A DNA stretch of 64,000 nucleotides, taken from contig OY755047.1 in the NCBI GenBank assembly GCA_963576565.1, positions 35,555,851 to 35,619,850 of the forward strand, in the 5' to 3' direction. Source of the DNA: Aspidapion aeneum (lineage: Eukaryota > Arthropoda > Insecta > Coleoptera > Brentidae). Made by a program: the position numbers and the translations under genes. The notes beneath the pieces are model-generated. The model made no database searches, was not told the DNA's origin, and saw only the letters and a list, made by a program, of their open reading frames with translations. Positions 23,441 through 35,000 of this stretch are shown here, in pieces (position 1 is the first letter of the stretch; the number at the start of each line of letters is the position of its first letter).

Positions 23441-23649
23441 AATAACATTGCATTAATTTGTGGCGCTATTTTGTTTATGTGTGGCGCTATTTTGTTCACT
23501 CGCTATTTTCCCCGTAACTTTTTGTCTGCGATATCTTGTCCTGCGCTATTTTATCACAGAGCTAAATTAGCCATTTTTGCTATATTTTGAAATATTTTGT
23601 ACAACGCTAGGATGTCAATTTCGTTAGTACAGTATTACAGTAATAGTAT

Positions 23650-23872
23650 CAGTGGCGGATCCAGGGTTTTCAGGGGGGGGGCGCGAAGTGGTAGCAACTG
23701 TCAAAATATTTTTTATTAACGGTTTTATTAGATCTGATATTTTTTTAAAAATTAAGTAGAATTTGTGACAAATTTTAAATACCTGATACTGCTAAACTAA
23801 AAAAATTATTTGTGTCTAAGAGGCGGAGGGAAACCGGGCCCCTCTGCCCCCCCCCACCTGGATCCACCACTA
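23650..23872. mobile_element. hAT-type MITE (223 bp) with 8-bp target duplication
   Basis: It starts CAGTGGCGGATCCAGG and ends CCTGGATCCACCACTA. The 8-bp repeat aatagtat flanks it at 23642-23649 and 23873-23880. It carries a G-run near the left end and a C-run near the right end. Confidence 0.88.
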
Positions 23873-24082
23873 AATAGTATACTACAAAAATTAAACTTAC
23901 TCAGTTTGGTGAACATAATTTTTTTTGAATAGCTATCTGACCTGGTTAGGTTAATATACTAAAATCTAGTCATGTTATTTGTTTTTATCTGCCTTATATA
24001 AATAAATTTAAAAAATATATAATATATTTTTATTAACGCATCATAAGGTAATAAATGGAGTTTTCACAAAAGCCGCCTTGAG

Positions 24083-24290
24083 GTACCTTTCCGATGATGC
24101 AACAGACGCATGCGGCTGACGCTTGCGTCTGACGCAAGTGTATGCTGCAATGAAAGTTAATCGACGCACCAAGGCAAGCCGTTACATTTCATTTTTATTG
24201 CAGCATTGACTTTTGTCAGACGCAGAACCACACCAATTTTGTGTGGCAGAACCTGAGCCGCATGCGTCTGTCGTATCATAGGCACGGTAC
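24083..24290. mobile_element. Palindromic MITE with GACGCATGCGGCT ends
   Basis: The left end gtacctttccgatgatgcaa followed by cagacgcatgcggct is matched inverted at the right (agccgcatgcgtctg...cggtac). Interior 'tgcaatgaaagt' and 'ttttattgcagcattgac' also pair. No ORF. Confidence 0.6.
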
Positions 24291-24381
24291 TTTTATTTTA
24301 GTTATTCTTTAGTAAATCTCCGCATTTCATGACTTCTCTTTAGATATCACCACTCATGCCATCTCCATTCCTTTTGGTTAC

Positions 24382-24430
24382 GCTCGAATTGATGTATCCC
24401 AATAAGGACGAAACACCGGTGTCTACGAGC
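24382..24430 (+). ncRNA. Hammerhead-ribozyme-like fold, copy 1 (best preserved)
   Basis: In order: GCTCGAA (stem I 5'), TTGATGT where CUGAUGA is expected, TCC-caataa-GGA (stem II), GAAA, ACACC-GGTGT (stem III, five perfect pairs), C at the cleavage position, then TACGAGC closing stem I with one A-A mismatch. This is a full type-I layout in 49 bases. Core positions 3 and 9 are substituted, so cleavage is probably weak or lost. Confidence 0.5.
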
Positions 24431-24718
24431 TACCTTTTTTCCCTTTTGAGGAACTGCCCACAAACCAGTTTTTATTTGTTAAGTAGTTTGACTATTCCCT
24501 CGCAATATCCTTGTTATTTTACTGAATACCTCTGCGTTAGGATATTTACTGAGAATAATTATATCTGTCTCCTTAGTGACGTCAAATCATGTCTGCGCTT
24601 AGTGGGCGATTGTGACTAAAGTTCAACTTGACGGTTGACCTTCTTTAGTAAATATCCGCACTTCATGACTCATTTTTCAGATATCACCACTCATATCATC
24701 TCCATTCCATTTGGTTAT

Positions 24719-24767
24719 GCTCGAATTGATGTATCTCAATAAGGACAAAACACCGGTGTTTACGAGC
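24719..24767 (+). ncRNA. Hammerhead-ribozyme-like fold, copy 2 (degenerate)
   Basis: Same layout as copy 1, with stem I GCTCGAA/TACGAGC and stem III ACACC/GGTGT kept. GAAA has become AAAA and the cleavage base is T. Confidence 0.4.
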
Positions 24768-25041
24768 TACCCTCTCCCCCGTTTGAGGCAGAGCACAAAC
24801 CTGTTTTTATTTGTTAAGCCTTTTGACTATTTCCTTGCAATGTTCCTGTTATTTTATTGTATACTTCTAGGCTTGTTTGATTATATCTGTTTCTGTAGTG
24901 ACGTCAAATCATGTCTGCGCTTGGTGGGCGATTGTGACTCAAATTTCAACTTGACGGTTGATCTTCTTTAGTAAATATTCGCATTTCATGAATACTTTTC
25001 CAGATATCGCCACTCATTTCATCTCCATTCCATTTGGTTGC

Positions 25042-25090
25042 GCCCTAATTGATGTATCCCACTAAGGACAAAACACCGGTGTCTATGAGC
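25042..25090 (+). ncRNA. Hammerhead-ribozyme-like fold, copy 3 (degenerate)
   Basis: Stem III ACACC/GGTGT and the GTC cleavage triplet remain. Stem I is broken (gccctaa/tatgagc) and GAAA is changed to AAAA. Confidence 0.35.
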
Positions 25091-25140
25091 TACCCTGTTT
25101 TTGTTTGTTAAGTTTTTTGACTATTTCCTCGCAATATCTT

Positions 25141-26015
25141 ATCCCCTTCCCCTGGACCTTCAATTTATCGACGCTCCTGAACTGAAATTTCAAGCTTCAT
25201 CAAGCTTTATGATGATGATGCTGTATAGAAATTTGCCCTAAATGAATCCAATCTGCCTCGTCAAAACTTACTTTCCGACTTTAATAATTACATCCTGTAG
25301 GTACATCCAGCACCGGTTTTACCTATTTAGCTTTAAAACTTTGCCTTTACAAGACCTTCCTTTAAATGATAATAATTTTCGTCACTAGTTCAGGATCTGA
25401 ATGCAATATTTTACAAGTATAAAGATAACGACAATGATTTTTCATTGCAAAACTGCAATGGAAGCATAAAAAAATCCTCACTCGAAATTTCTAAATGGCC
25501 TCAATAAATATTGATTGAGTACAAAAAAAAAGTTCCGCTCTTAAAAAAAATAGCCTTTTATGATGGTAGCTGAATGCTGCTTTACGCCAATAACACTTTT
25601 CAAAAGGCAATTTGCAAAAAAGCAATCCTTCAGTATTTTTATGGCATGCGCAGTAGTTGTATTTATTTAAGGAACCACTAACTAAAATCTGAAATTAGCA
25701 ATATCCCCCTACAAAAAAGTATTTACATCAAATGATTGTCTCTAATTCTGCTAATCAATCAAGTTTTAAGGACTCTAAAGTTCGCAGTTGTTCTATTGCA
25801 GGTACAAAAACAGATTGTTTAATAATTAAAGCGACTAACAGCCTACCTAATAACTAGCTTACAAAATTATTGAGCGGGAATGCCTTGCTTTCAAGTCAGG
25901 TGCTCCCGGGCTTTCAGGTGTTATTTAGTTGACATCAAATTCAGTAGTGTGTACTAACGAGTATTTTTTTGTGCGTAGGTGATTAGTTTTCTGTGTTCTT
26001 ATTGACAGTACTGAT
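25141..26015. other. Unassigned AT-rich sequence
   Basis: No gene or repeat recognised. It precedes a THAP-like start. Confidence 0.4.
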
Positions 26016-26110
26016 ATGGAGAGTCGTAAAGCTGGTCTTGTTTCTGCTGTAGGAAACTGCAAATGTAGAAGCTATGATTTGAAGAAAAAAATCTTTAGGT
26101 TTTCTAAAGA
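26016..26110 (+). pseudogene. THAP-like first exon, damaged
   Basis: The frame reads MESRKAGLVSAVGNCKCRSYDLKKKIFRFSKDIVRQKY. Compared with the THAP-like start at 10653 it keeps the spacing of the second Cys, the FRF motif and RQ-x-Y, but the first zinc Cys is Ser. It then runs into AT-rich sequence and stops. I see no TIR pair around it like that of the 10448-12988 element. Confidence 0.35.
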
Positions 26111-27479
26111 TATTGTGAGGCAAAAATATACTTTTTTCGAAGACCTTTTGTTTAAAAACCTAAATTTCAAAAGACATTTTTTTCAAATGATACTTTTTTC
26201 GAAAAGATTTTAACTGATACTTCATAAGCATTTTACTTTTTTATTAAAAATAAAAAAAACTATGAATGATAACCATAATTCTATTAGACACGTGATGTTT
26301 AAAGTGTTCTTTTGTTATGAATTTGGTCTAAATAAAGTTTAATAAAAAATAATTTTTAAGGTTTTAATGCATTTGATCAAATATCCTCGCTGTGAGGATA
26401 CTCGATCATTTAAATAAAAATGGCGATATATGTTAAACAAACACTATTTTAGCCAAATTTTAACACACACACACACACACATACACATAAAACCAGTTAC
26501 TTGATACAGTTTAATAATGTTCTATATTTATATTATATCTATCTCATGCCTTTGGAGATTTTTAATGGGAAAGGTAGGATACTTGATCATAGTTTTAATT
26601 TTTTAGAAAAATAAAATTTTTATAAATTAAAAATATAATCCTCTTAGAAAAGGGTTTTTAGCATTTCAATTAGATTATAAAAATAGTTTCATTTTCAGTT
26701 CTAATTAAGCACTGGCAAAATTAAAATTATTTATTTATCTTGCAACTGGCTCTTGGTCTATAAAGGACTTTCTAGCTGCAAATGATAATAATTTTCCTCG
26801 GTACGATGCCTTCAAACAACCTGTAAAACTTGGTATTAAACATTACGGAAAATGTTACAAACGCATAAAGCATAAAAGAGAAAAACACGTTTATCTCTAG
26901 GGACGAATTAATACGCCGTATTTTCTCTAACGACATGGAAACCAATTCGGAAGAGATTAGAGATTTTAAGCCAAATAACAAAGCATAACGGTGACGAATT
27001 ACTTATCGCATTTATTAATAGTCCTTGCCATAGGCAGTTACATTTTTGTGACATTTCCAACCTATTTGTTTATCATGTGCATAATGACAGTAACCAGAAA
27101 AATTCTAAAAAACATGTCTGATTTTTTTTTAACTGTCCGTTTTTTTTTGTCTTAATACAGTTAGCATCTTTTTATATAAGACAATGACAGTTTTGCCTTT
27201 AATTTTATACCAACATGACGTATTAAATTTTGGGTTAGGAAATATGTTTACATCATGTCAAAGCCACAAAAGTGTAACTGCGTATGGCATGGACTATAGT
27301 AAAGTTTATATCATTATTTTTGGGACAACTTTTTACAACTTTTTTTCGTTGGCCTATGCTATTTGTTATGGCAAACAGCTGACAAATGATGTCAAAAATT
27401 ATGATATGGAGTATAGACCAAAAACCAGCATATGGTGGCCCAACCGCCTTCGTGGAAATTTTCGGCACGTGTACATTTT
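26111..27479. other. Unassigned AT-rich sequence
   Basis: A CA microsatellite lies at 26464-26488 and a hairpin (atcctcgctgtgaggat) at 26382-26398. ORFs of 69 and 106 codons here have no recognisable motif and I do not call them genes. Confidence 0.4.
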
Positions 27480-28205
27480 AGCTCACACATATACTATACT
27501 ATAGTAGTGTGAGCAATGGTGATTTTTTCGAGAAAAAAAAGTTGTTCCGATTTCAAAATTTTTTATATATCTTTGCGTTTCAGATGATTTTGAAACTTTT
27601 TTGTTGCGCCGTCTGTCTGTCTGGATGTCTGTCTGTCTGTATGTCTGTCTGTAACGACCAACGCGCATAACTCACTCAAAAACCGCTTGGCCGATTTTAA
27701 TGAAATTTGGCACCTTGGCTGGGTCTTGGGTCAAGATGGTCCCATTTAAAAATGAACAAAATCCACCGAACACAAACCAAATAAAAGGGTGGGGGTAGAT
27801 TTCAAAAATATGAGTTTATGTGAAAATATGGCGTGTGTGATATCAAACGAAAGGTAATTGAGTCTGCAGTTAAACAAAATACATTTTAATTAATTTAAAA
27901 AAAAAGGGTGGGGGTATATTTTAAAAATTAGAGTTTAAGTAAAAATATGGCGTGTGTGATATCAAACGAAAGGTAATTGAGTCCCGAGTTTAACAAAATA
28001 CATTTTAGTTTTGTTTTTTTAAGGGTGCGGGTAGATTTCAAAAATTTGAGTTTAAGTCGAAACATGGCTTGTGTGGTATCAAACAAAAGGTAAATTAGTC
28101 TGGAGTTGAATAAAATATATTTCAGTTTTAAGTTATATTAGTTCAGACGTACACTATAACTATAGTACCTAGTGTGAGCTTAGGGGCCCATATATTGGCA
28201 GAGTA
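27480..28205 (-). mobile_element. Terminal-hairpin element B (Helitron/HINE-like), copy 1
   Basis: Read on the minus strand it starts tactctgccaatatatgggc, followed by gcccctaagctcacac, and ends in a strong hairpin (gctcacactactatag...gtgtgagc, 27481-27514) directly followed by taa. Between them lie three tandem units of about 115 bp ('gggtgggggtagatttcaaaaat', in parts, with 'cgtgtgtgatatcaaacg') and a CTGT microsatellite. The second copy at 55231-56011 has the same plan. No ORF of its own. Class assignment is inference. Confidence 0.6.
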
Positions 28206-28306
28206 TTTTTGTTGCTATTGGAATCTAGTTTCAGGTTTTACTTGTTTAACATTTATCAATCACAGCATCTGCCGAAAATTATTTGAAGTAAAAGCTTATT
28301 ACTGAA

Positions 28307-28970
28307 AACGTACAGTAGTTTGCTGATGATGAAGTAATTGTAGCTAATGATAAAGAAAACATGGAATATGATGAGAAAGTCAACGAAAGAATACCAAAAG
28401 TATATTGGACACGAATGACTAACGATGGACAAACAATATCTCCATGCAATGAGTATGTATACTTGGGGTCACATTTGATAAGACAGGAACAGAATATAAA
28501 GCACTGGAAAAAAGCAAAAAAGGTGATTAAATAACAGTATTTTATGGAGCACAGAGATAAAAAAGAATGTCAAATTTAATATTTATGAAACAATGGTGAA
28601 AAGCACACTGTTGTATGGAATAGCTCGTCGCGTAACAAAATACAAAACAAAAATGGAAAGTGTTGAAATTGATGGAATAAGATCAATGAAAATATCTAGA
28701 ACAGATCATATAAGAAATGAGACCATAAAAGAAAAAATGGGAATCGAGGGTAGCATAACGAATGACATCACTAAAATACAACAGATATGGTACGGCGATG
28801 AACGACGAAACACTACCAAAGCAGAGAGGGCATTCGAAACTGGAATGGCGACAGTCAATCCAAAGATCAATGAGTCAAAAAAACCTGATAGAAGATGATT
28901 GTCAGGATCGAAGGAGGTGGAGAATAGAGGTCGGACAACGCGGAAAAAGTTCTAAACCGACATAGTAGTA
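28307..28970 (+). mobile_element. 5'-truncated RTE-like LINE with target duplication
   Basis: This is about 85-90 percent identical by eye to the 3' part of the LINE at 38172-41484, starting inside the reverse-transcriptase FADD region and ending at the GTAGTA tail. It is flanked by a 17-bp direct repeat with one mismatch (28290-28306 and 28971-28987, aaaagctYattactgaa). It retains FADD, unlike the long copy, but has frameshifts downstream. Confidence 0.85.
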
Positions 28971-29240
28971 AAAAGCTCATTACTGAATCTTATAGAATAT
29001 TATTTTTTCTTAAAAAATGTCACATTGATAAAAATTGGCTCATTAGTAGCTGAGGTAAAGACGTTTATTTTTTTTAAAGAAACATTTATACCTTGGTAGC
29101 TAATATAATACATTTTAAAAAGTGAAATTTATTGAAAGAAAATGTCATCTTCTATGAGTTTTTTACTTTGACTATTATTGTCTTTGTGATCCTACCTAAA
29201 TATCTATCTATATGCTGTAGTTGACAAGTGGCAAACAAGT

Positions 29241-29438
29241 AAAGGCGCGTATTCATTGCGCGGCCGAACGAGCATGCGTTTGTGGCGCGCTAAGCAGCAT
29301 TCGGTTGTGCAACGCGTAGACCCGTGACATGCGACGCCATCCGGTCAGAATCGGTTTTATTTGACGTATTCACTTGAGCAGGAATGCAAACTAGGCATTC
29401 TTTTGGCCTAGCAGCCAGGCATGCGAATACACGCTTTT
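29241..29438. mobile_element. GC-rich MITE with GGCGCGTATTCA ends
   Basis: Ends aaaggcgcgtattcattgcg and, inverted, aaaagcgtgtattcgcatgc are imperfect inverted repeats. Base composition is clearly richer in GC than the flanks. No ORF. Confidence 0.5.
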
Positions 29439-29697
29439 AAACTTAAAACTAGATTCCAATAGCAACCAAAAAATACATGTGCTGAAAGTTCGAACATAGT
29501 GGAGAGGGTTACACTATGCTGGCTCTTAGTCTACAGCAATGTACGAACTTTATATAGATTATTGTAATCAGGAAAACCTGCATTCTCATTGGGAGGATTT
29601 GAGGTTTGACACTTCACTACGTGCCTTCCCGAAATAAGCTTGTAGTTACCTGTCAAACCATAAACCTGTAACAGATTACTAATTTTACGTATTTTAG

Positions 29698-29851
29698 GCC
29701 TGGTCCATAATTTTACTTATTGCCGCTCACTTCTAGTTCCCCCTTACTTTAACAGAAAAAGATGGAGATATAAATTGTATCTTTATCTATTTCTGTTAAA
29801 AAACGAGGGAAATAGAAGTGAGCGGCAAGGAGTGAAACTGTGGACCAGACC
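29698..29851. mobile_element. Palindromic MITE with GGCCTGGTCC ends
   Basis: The arms pair over about 70 bp: ggcctggtccataattttac / ttgccgctcacttctag at the left, and ctagaagtgagcggcaa-like / actgtggaccagacc inverted at the right. TTA lies outside the left end and TCA outside the right, close to a Harbinger-type target. Confidence 0.6.
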
Positions 29852-31497
29852 TCAGAAAGAATCCAGTTGATAATACTATTAAACGTTCTACTAAACTATT
29901 TGAGCCTCGATTTGAGCACATCCTGGATTGATCCAAATCTGAGTAAGGAATTCCATATCATATGCTCAAACATATTTTGCTATTTGATATTATTGTTGTG
30001 TATTTGTTTTTTAAATTACTTTGTTAAACAAAAACTTTTATAAGATCGACAAAACTACCTTAAAATAAGTATTTGTTTTTATCTCTTGATCCGAATTAGT
30101 TTAGTTTTTCCAAAAGACAAAAATTAAATTTTAGCAAATTTATCAGTTACAATGTTCTACTTTCTATTTCCGGTTCCTTGAATTTTATCCTTTAGGGTTA
30201 GTAATTAAAATATGGCATATCTTGGACTTCTTTCTACTTCTGAATTATGACGAGTAATTTTTTATGCCTAGTCATTCAGAAATTTTCAAATTAGTTATTT
30301 GATTTAATTATGGCGATTTAGGTATTCTTTTGCACACTTAAAAATAAGCTTTTATTACACAAAACTCTTAGTATGCCATTAAAATATAATCTTGCTTTTT
30401 TAATACTTAGTTATATTTTATTAAAGTGCATCTTATATTACAAGTTTAAGTGACTGTAGTTATAAGATCAGTGTATCATTTCTTTCCATTTCGGTAAGAT
30501 CGATTAAAACTTATCCCTTTTCTTTCCTGTTGTCCTAGCGCCTTCAGCATGTCACGCTGTGCGGCCTTACAAGCCTTCGGGGCACCAATTCCCCGTCGCC
30601 TTCTAAGACCGTACTAGCTGCGATGGTTCCCGGGTCCTTCAGGATCGCTTCTTTAAAAGTGAAAGATCCAGGAACGAGAAATGTTGTCCAGAGAAAACAG
30701 GCTATTGGTTTGGCTTAAAATCTGCTATAATGATTACTTTGGGTTCTGATTTACATTTTATAATTTACTTACTTTTAATTGTATACCGGCACTGCAGTCC
30801 ACTGCTTTTTGTAGAAACTACACTTATTTACACCCTGTTTACTCGGCTATCATCATTTCGTCGCCTTCTGGATTCCCTGGCATGGGTCACTTGAGGTGCT
30901 TAATTTTCAAAGCCCCAAAACCCAGATTCCCAAAAAGCCACCGTTACCTTCACTGTTCCGATTCCACGTCCGTCCTTTTGTGTGACAGCTAACTTCCACG
31001 ACCTCGCAAAAGTCCAGCATGGAGCCGTTCTATTGGTCAATTATGGCAAACCTAGAAATGACTTCAAATTCTGCTGGTTTAAACTTAACCTAGTTTTTGG
31101 TCTAGGAACCCAGGGCAACAAACTCATTACGATGTTTGTGTAATTGTTTAGACTAAATTGCGTCAACCAAAAACTCCACAGGCAAATTATAACTTTGGAG
31201 GAATATTTAATGTCTTTTTGGGATAATCGTCACACTATTTTCTTGACATTGTCCTGCTATATCAAAATAATTTGTTCATTATTTTTCCAGTCATTTAGGC
31301 AAATGTCATGTCATGTTGGCATTTGTTTTCTTAAATCTTATTGCCTGTTCTCATTTATGAACATTTCCGCCTTGCATAATTGCATAATTGATTACTTGGA
31401 TTAGTTCGGCTAGATATTTTTCTAAATTCTTACCAAAGGGTTTGCTATTTTTTTAATATAAATACTTATGTGGTTATTATTTATGTAATTAAGTGTT
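29852..31497. other. Unassigned region with a GC-richer segment
   Basis: Sequence near 30535-30660 and 30830-31030 is richer in GC and less repetitive than its surroundings, but I find no long frame, splice-framed exon or known motif in it. It could be part of a retrotransposon LTR or a host regulatory region; neither can be supported. Confidence 0.35.
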
Positions 31498-32320
31498 CAT
31501 GGGCACTGTAAATGTCTAATATGTTTACCGGAATACTTCAAGCTGCTCTAGCGAAATTGTCAAGAGCTTTGTTTCAACTCCATTCAGAAACTGGAACAAG
31601 CCTTGACTTTGACTTAACTTTGCATTAAGGGCTTCACCAAGTTTTACATAACCGCTAGTCAACTTAATGGATTTTTTGAACCTGTAGTAAAATTTCCTAC
31701 ATCTTACATCTTAAAGGTAAAATGATATAAATCTATGTTTTGAATTTAGGTGAATACATAAATATGTATGTTTATAAAAATATATATTTATTTTTATTTC
31801 TCGGTAGTTTTTTTACGAAATCGACAAATATTATTTAGTTAATTAACTGGTCATGGGCACTGTGAATATCTAATATTTTTGCCGGAATACCTGATGAGGC
31901 TCTGGCGGGATTGTCCAGAGCTTTGTTTTAACTCTATTTAGAAACTAAAGCAAGCCTTGACTTAACTATGCATCAAGGACTTCACTAAATTTTACATAAC
32001 CTCTAGTCAATTTACTGGATATTTGGAACCAATAGTAACATATGCTACTTTTAAAGTCTTAAAGATAGGATATAAATCTATGTTTTGAATTTAGGTGGAC
32101 CTATAAATTTGTATATAAAAAAATATATATTTTTTTATTTTTTGGGTCTATTGTTTTATACGGATATTTTTTAATTAATTAAGGGCACTATAAATTAATA
32201 GACTTACCGGAACACTGAGGGCTGCGTTGGCAGAACTGCCAAGAGCTTTGTTTTAACTCTATTAAAAAACTAGAGCAAGCCTTAACTTTGACTTAACTAC
32301 GCATTAAGTGATTCCACAAC
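31498..32320 (+). repeat. Tandem repeat, about 345-bp unit, 2.4 copies
   Basis: Units start at the 'tcatgggcactg' block at 31498, 31851 and about 32179 (degenerate), giving periods of 353 and about 330 bp. Shared blocks include accggaatac, agagctttgtttcaactc, caagccttgact, aacttaatggat-like and tataaatctatgttttgaatttagg. Each unit has an imperfect hairpin before agagctttg; in the second it is gctctgg...ccagagc. Confidence 0.7.
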
Positions 32321-33443
32321 TTCGAAATTGATGATATGCCTAGAGAAAAGAAGATTTTCTGAAGACCGCAAAGATGAAATCTGTTATTTTGGTTAAGTGT
32401 TGTGTTATTTTTTAAATGTTGCACTTGAATAAAACGCTTGAGTTAATATTTGTAGGTGTTTTCTGTAGTAGCCCATATTTGTAACACTTTCTCATTGATT
32501 GCTATTATGTCATTTTTTTTTACAAAAAAAAAGTCTTCCGTGAAAATTCAAATAACTGTCAGTATAACGTTTGTTAGGTTCTACTTGATCGGTAAAAAAA
32601 TAAAAAACGTGGTCTACACCAAAAATATGTCAGATATGTCAAATAAACCAAATGGTGGCCCATATTTGTACCTTCTCTTCTACTGGACTGGTTTGTGTAA
32701 CGTGATAAGAATATGTCACTATCATTTCAAAACATATTTACTGTCTTTAGTTTATGGCGGCCTTAAATCTATTTATTTACAGGATTAGGTTGAGGACTCA
32801 AAGTGGGTGCTATTAGTTGGAAATGAATATTGAGAAATAAAGGAGGCTTGTGGGGTTGCCATATAAATTAAGGCCTATGTAGTTTTGATTAGGGTTAACC
32901 CTAAAGTGTAGAACAAAGGATGATAACAAACTGTACATTATATAAGTCAAATGCATGCAAAAAAATCAAAAAATATTATACGTTACTTTTTGATAAAATA
33001 AAATAACTTTCAAAAAGTTAACTTTTGAAAGCTAAAACTTAATACTTCAGGAAATAAAAGCCTTGGGCATTTCTATAACACTTTAAATTAAGAATCAAGT
33101 AATTAAAAATGAGTTTCCATTAAAAATCTTTCGTCTTTTTAATTAATATTTTCTAAATTAATTTTTGCTGTTGTCCCTTAATTAAAAATCAAACCAATGT
33201 GCAGTCTATCCATTTGAAAAATGAATAGATGCACTGAGGCCCTCTGGGAAATAATCACATTTAAATAATTCTATTAGAAATGGATGGAATAATGATTTTT
33301 GTGCATTTTGGACTATTATTACCTAGTTATGTTAACTAAACCTAACAACATCAGAAAAGCCACAGGAAATACATTAGTCCAGTTGGAAAAGTTGGTATGG
33401 TAGCCAGATGGATCCAAAAGGAATAGTGTATCATGACCAGAAA
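32321..33443. other. Unassigned AT-rich sequence
   Basis: No gene or repeat recognised. A 110-codon ORF in it has no motif. Confidence 0.4.
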
Positions 33444-33692
33444 TACAGGTGTCCTAGATAAAAGCAACTATATGGGGATTTCGGAAACGGTAAGAGATAC
33501 AAGTTTGTTTAAATGAGAAAAAAGTTGCGCTATTCTAAGCCCAATCAGGTAATATATCAATGTTAAAGATATCTCCAGAAGTTACTAAAATATCGAGCAA
33601 AAACTAAAAATGATGTTTTTTGAGTAATTGAAATATTGCCGCCATCTTGCAAACAAATTTAATGAAATTTGCTAGTTTTGTATAAGCACCTA
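33444..33692 (-). mobile_element. DUF4817-type transposon, terminal part (split by a 9-kb insertion)
   Basis: This aligns to the reverse complement of the transposon end at about 58575-58800 (shared blocks: ggatttcggaaacggtaag, gagaaaaaagttgcgctatt, ctaagccca, aaatatcgagcaa, gccgccatctt). The outer terminus is a degraded tacagggtgtccc. The alignment continues at 42928. Confidence 0.8.
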
Positions 33693-34802
33693 TGCACAGA
33701 AAAAAGTGTTTGGTTGAATCAAATAAACCAATTTATTTGAAAAAAAATATTTGGATTAAATATACTAAATATACTATAATATATAATACTAGGGCCTCTA
33801 GGATTTTTTTTATTTTTTTTAAATAAAAAAACGGGTACCAGAGGGCGAGGTTGTAATGTATTTTTTTGGTTTGGTATGGGTTGGCTTGAGTTGATTTGAG
33901 TTTGCTCAGGTTAGATTGCGTTGATTTAGAAAAAAAAAATTAAAAACTCAAAAAATTAAAACAATTTTTTTTTTTATTCTCCGGTTTCCGATTCAGGGTC
34001 CTAGGGACCCCCTAAGTGCCTCCAGAAAGGCTTTTTCATCAAAAACCAAAAATGGCAGAAACTCGTATATACTAAATAATTACCAAGTTACCTAATAAGG
34101 TTAAATTTTTATGAAATTAGATTTTAGAAATTATCTGTAGTACTTAAATATGCTAATAAATAACAATAAGTACAACCTCAAGTACAACTTTTTATCTTCT
34201 GTAAAAACAGCGCGTTGCTATACCTATTAAAAATAACAGCAAAACGCTACTGCGCCGACGCAGAATAACGATAACAATAACTAAGTGGCAAAAGAACGGT
34301 TCAAAAACACCCTATATAATATTTACAAGAATTTTATTTATTTCAATATAACAAATAACCAAAAAAGTGTAGAATAAAATCGATGTACCTACTAAGGTGA
34401 ACTCTCTAGCTGTCTCGCTTCTAAAAATACTGTTTTGTCTCATGTTCAATATGATAAAAAAGAGGAGCGCAACAGATCTTTTTGTTTTTCTAATGCACAA
34501 CAGACAAAGAGTCTCGATCCAAAGTTGTCCGATTGATTCGCGGAAATCCGACAAATCACATTCCGCCCTAAAGTTTAGAATTTTATTTATTTGATTTAAC
34601 TAATTTTCTGTTAAAACCATTAAACTAGCCATTAACCTGCTAGTACTTCTCTAGATTGCTTAGCGTAAACATTACAAAATGTGTACACAGCTTATGAAAT
34701 TCTGTAAAATTTTTGTGAAATTCTGTGAAATGTTTTTTGAAAAAATGAAATTGAAACAAGTGAAATTTTGTGAAATTTATTTGTCTTTGTGAAATTTATT
34801 AT

Positions 34803-35000
34803 TATTAAGGGAACGGAGCTAAGGCGGCGACGTTACTTTTTTAAATGAGATTTACCGGGTGTCTCAAGGTGAATGGCTTATTAGATTATTTTGGAAACTA
34901 TACATAGTTGCAGTGTTGCAAATTGTGGGAAAACTTTGCAAACACCTTTATTATTTTAAAGAAACACCCTGTCCAATTTTGCATTTTTGGATTTTATGTA
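34803..35000 (+). repeat. Left member of an inverted repeat pair
   Basis: Blocks taaggcggcgacgttact, ttattagattattttggaaac and ttattttaaagaaacaccctg recur in reverse order and orientation within 37480-38010. Confidence 0.55.

Larger units (their letters stand above)
24307..25140 (+). repeat. Tandem repeat, about 330-bp unit, 2.6 copies, with hammerhead-like folds
   Basis: Units start with ctttagtaaat at 24307, 24643 and 24965, giving periods of 336 and 322 bp. Each unit repeats catttcatgact, atatcaccactcat, tctccattcc, accggtgtctacgagcta and cttgacggttga blocks. The third unit is incomplete. The short ORFs in the first two units are in corresponding places but show no known domain. Each unit contains one hammerhead-like segment. 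Confidence 0.8.
28206..29474. repeat. Inverted repeat pair flanking a LINE fragment and a MITE
   Basis: The block tttgttgctattggaatcta followed by gttt at 28210-28235 recurs inverted at about 29446-29474 (aaaactagattccaatagcaacc). The interval holds the truncated LINE and the MITE at 29241. It may be an older palindromic element split by these insertions. Confidence 0.45.

Noticed and set aside
27184..27504. 106-codon ORF
   Set aside because: AT-rich, no motif, runs into the terminal hairpin of element B.
31880..31935. Hammerhead candidate with CTGATGA and a seven-pair stem
   Set aside because: The GAAA strand is missing (tttg instead) and the other two units lack CTGATGA.
32456..32788. 110-codon ORF
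   Set aside because: No motif or splice context; length is plausible by chance in this composition.
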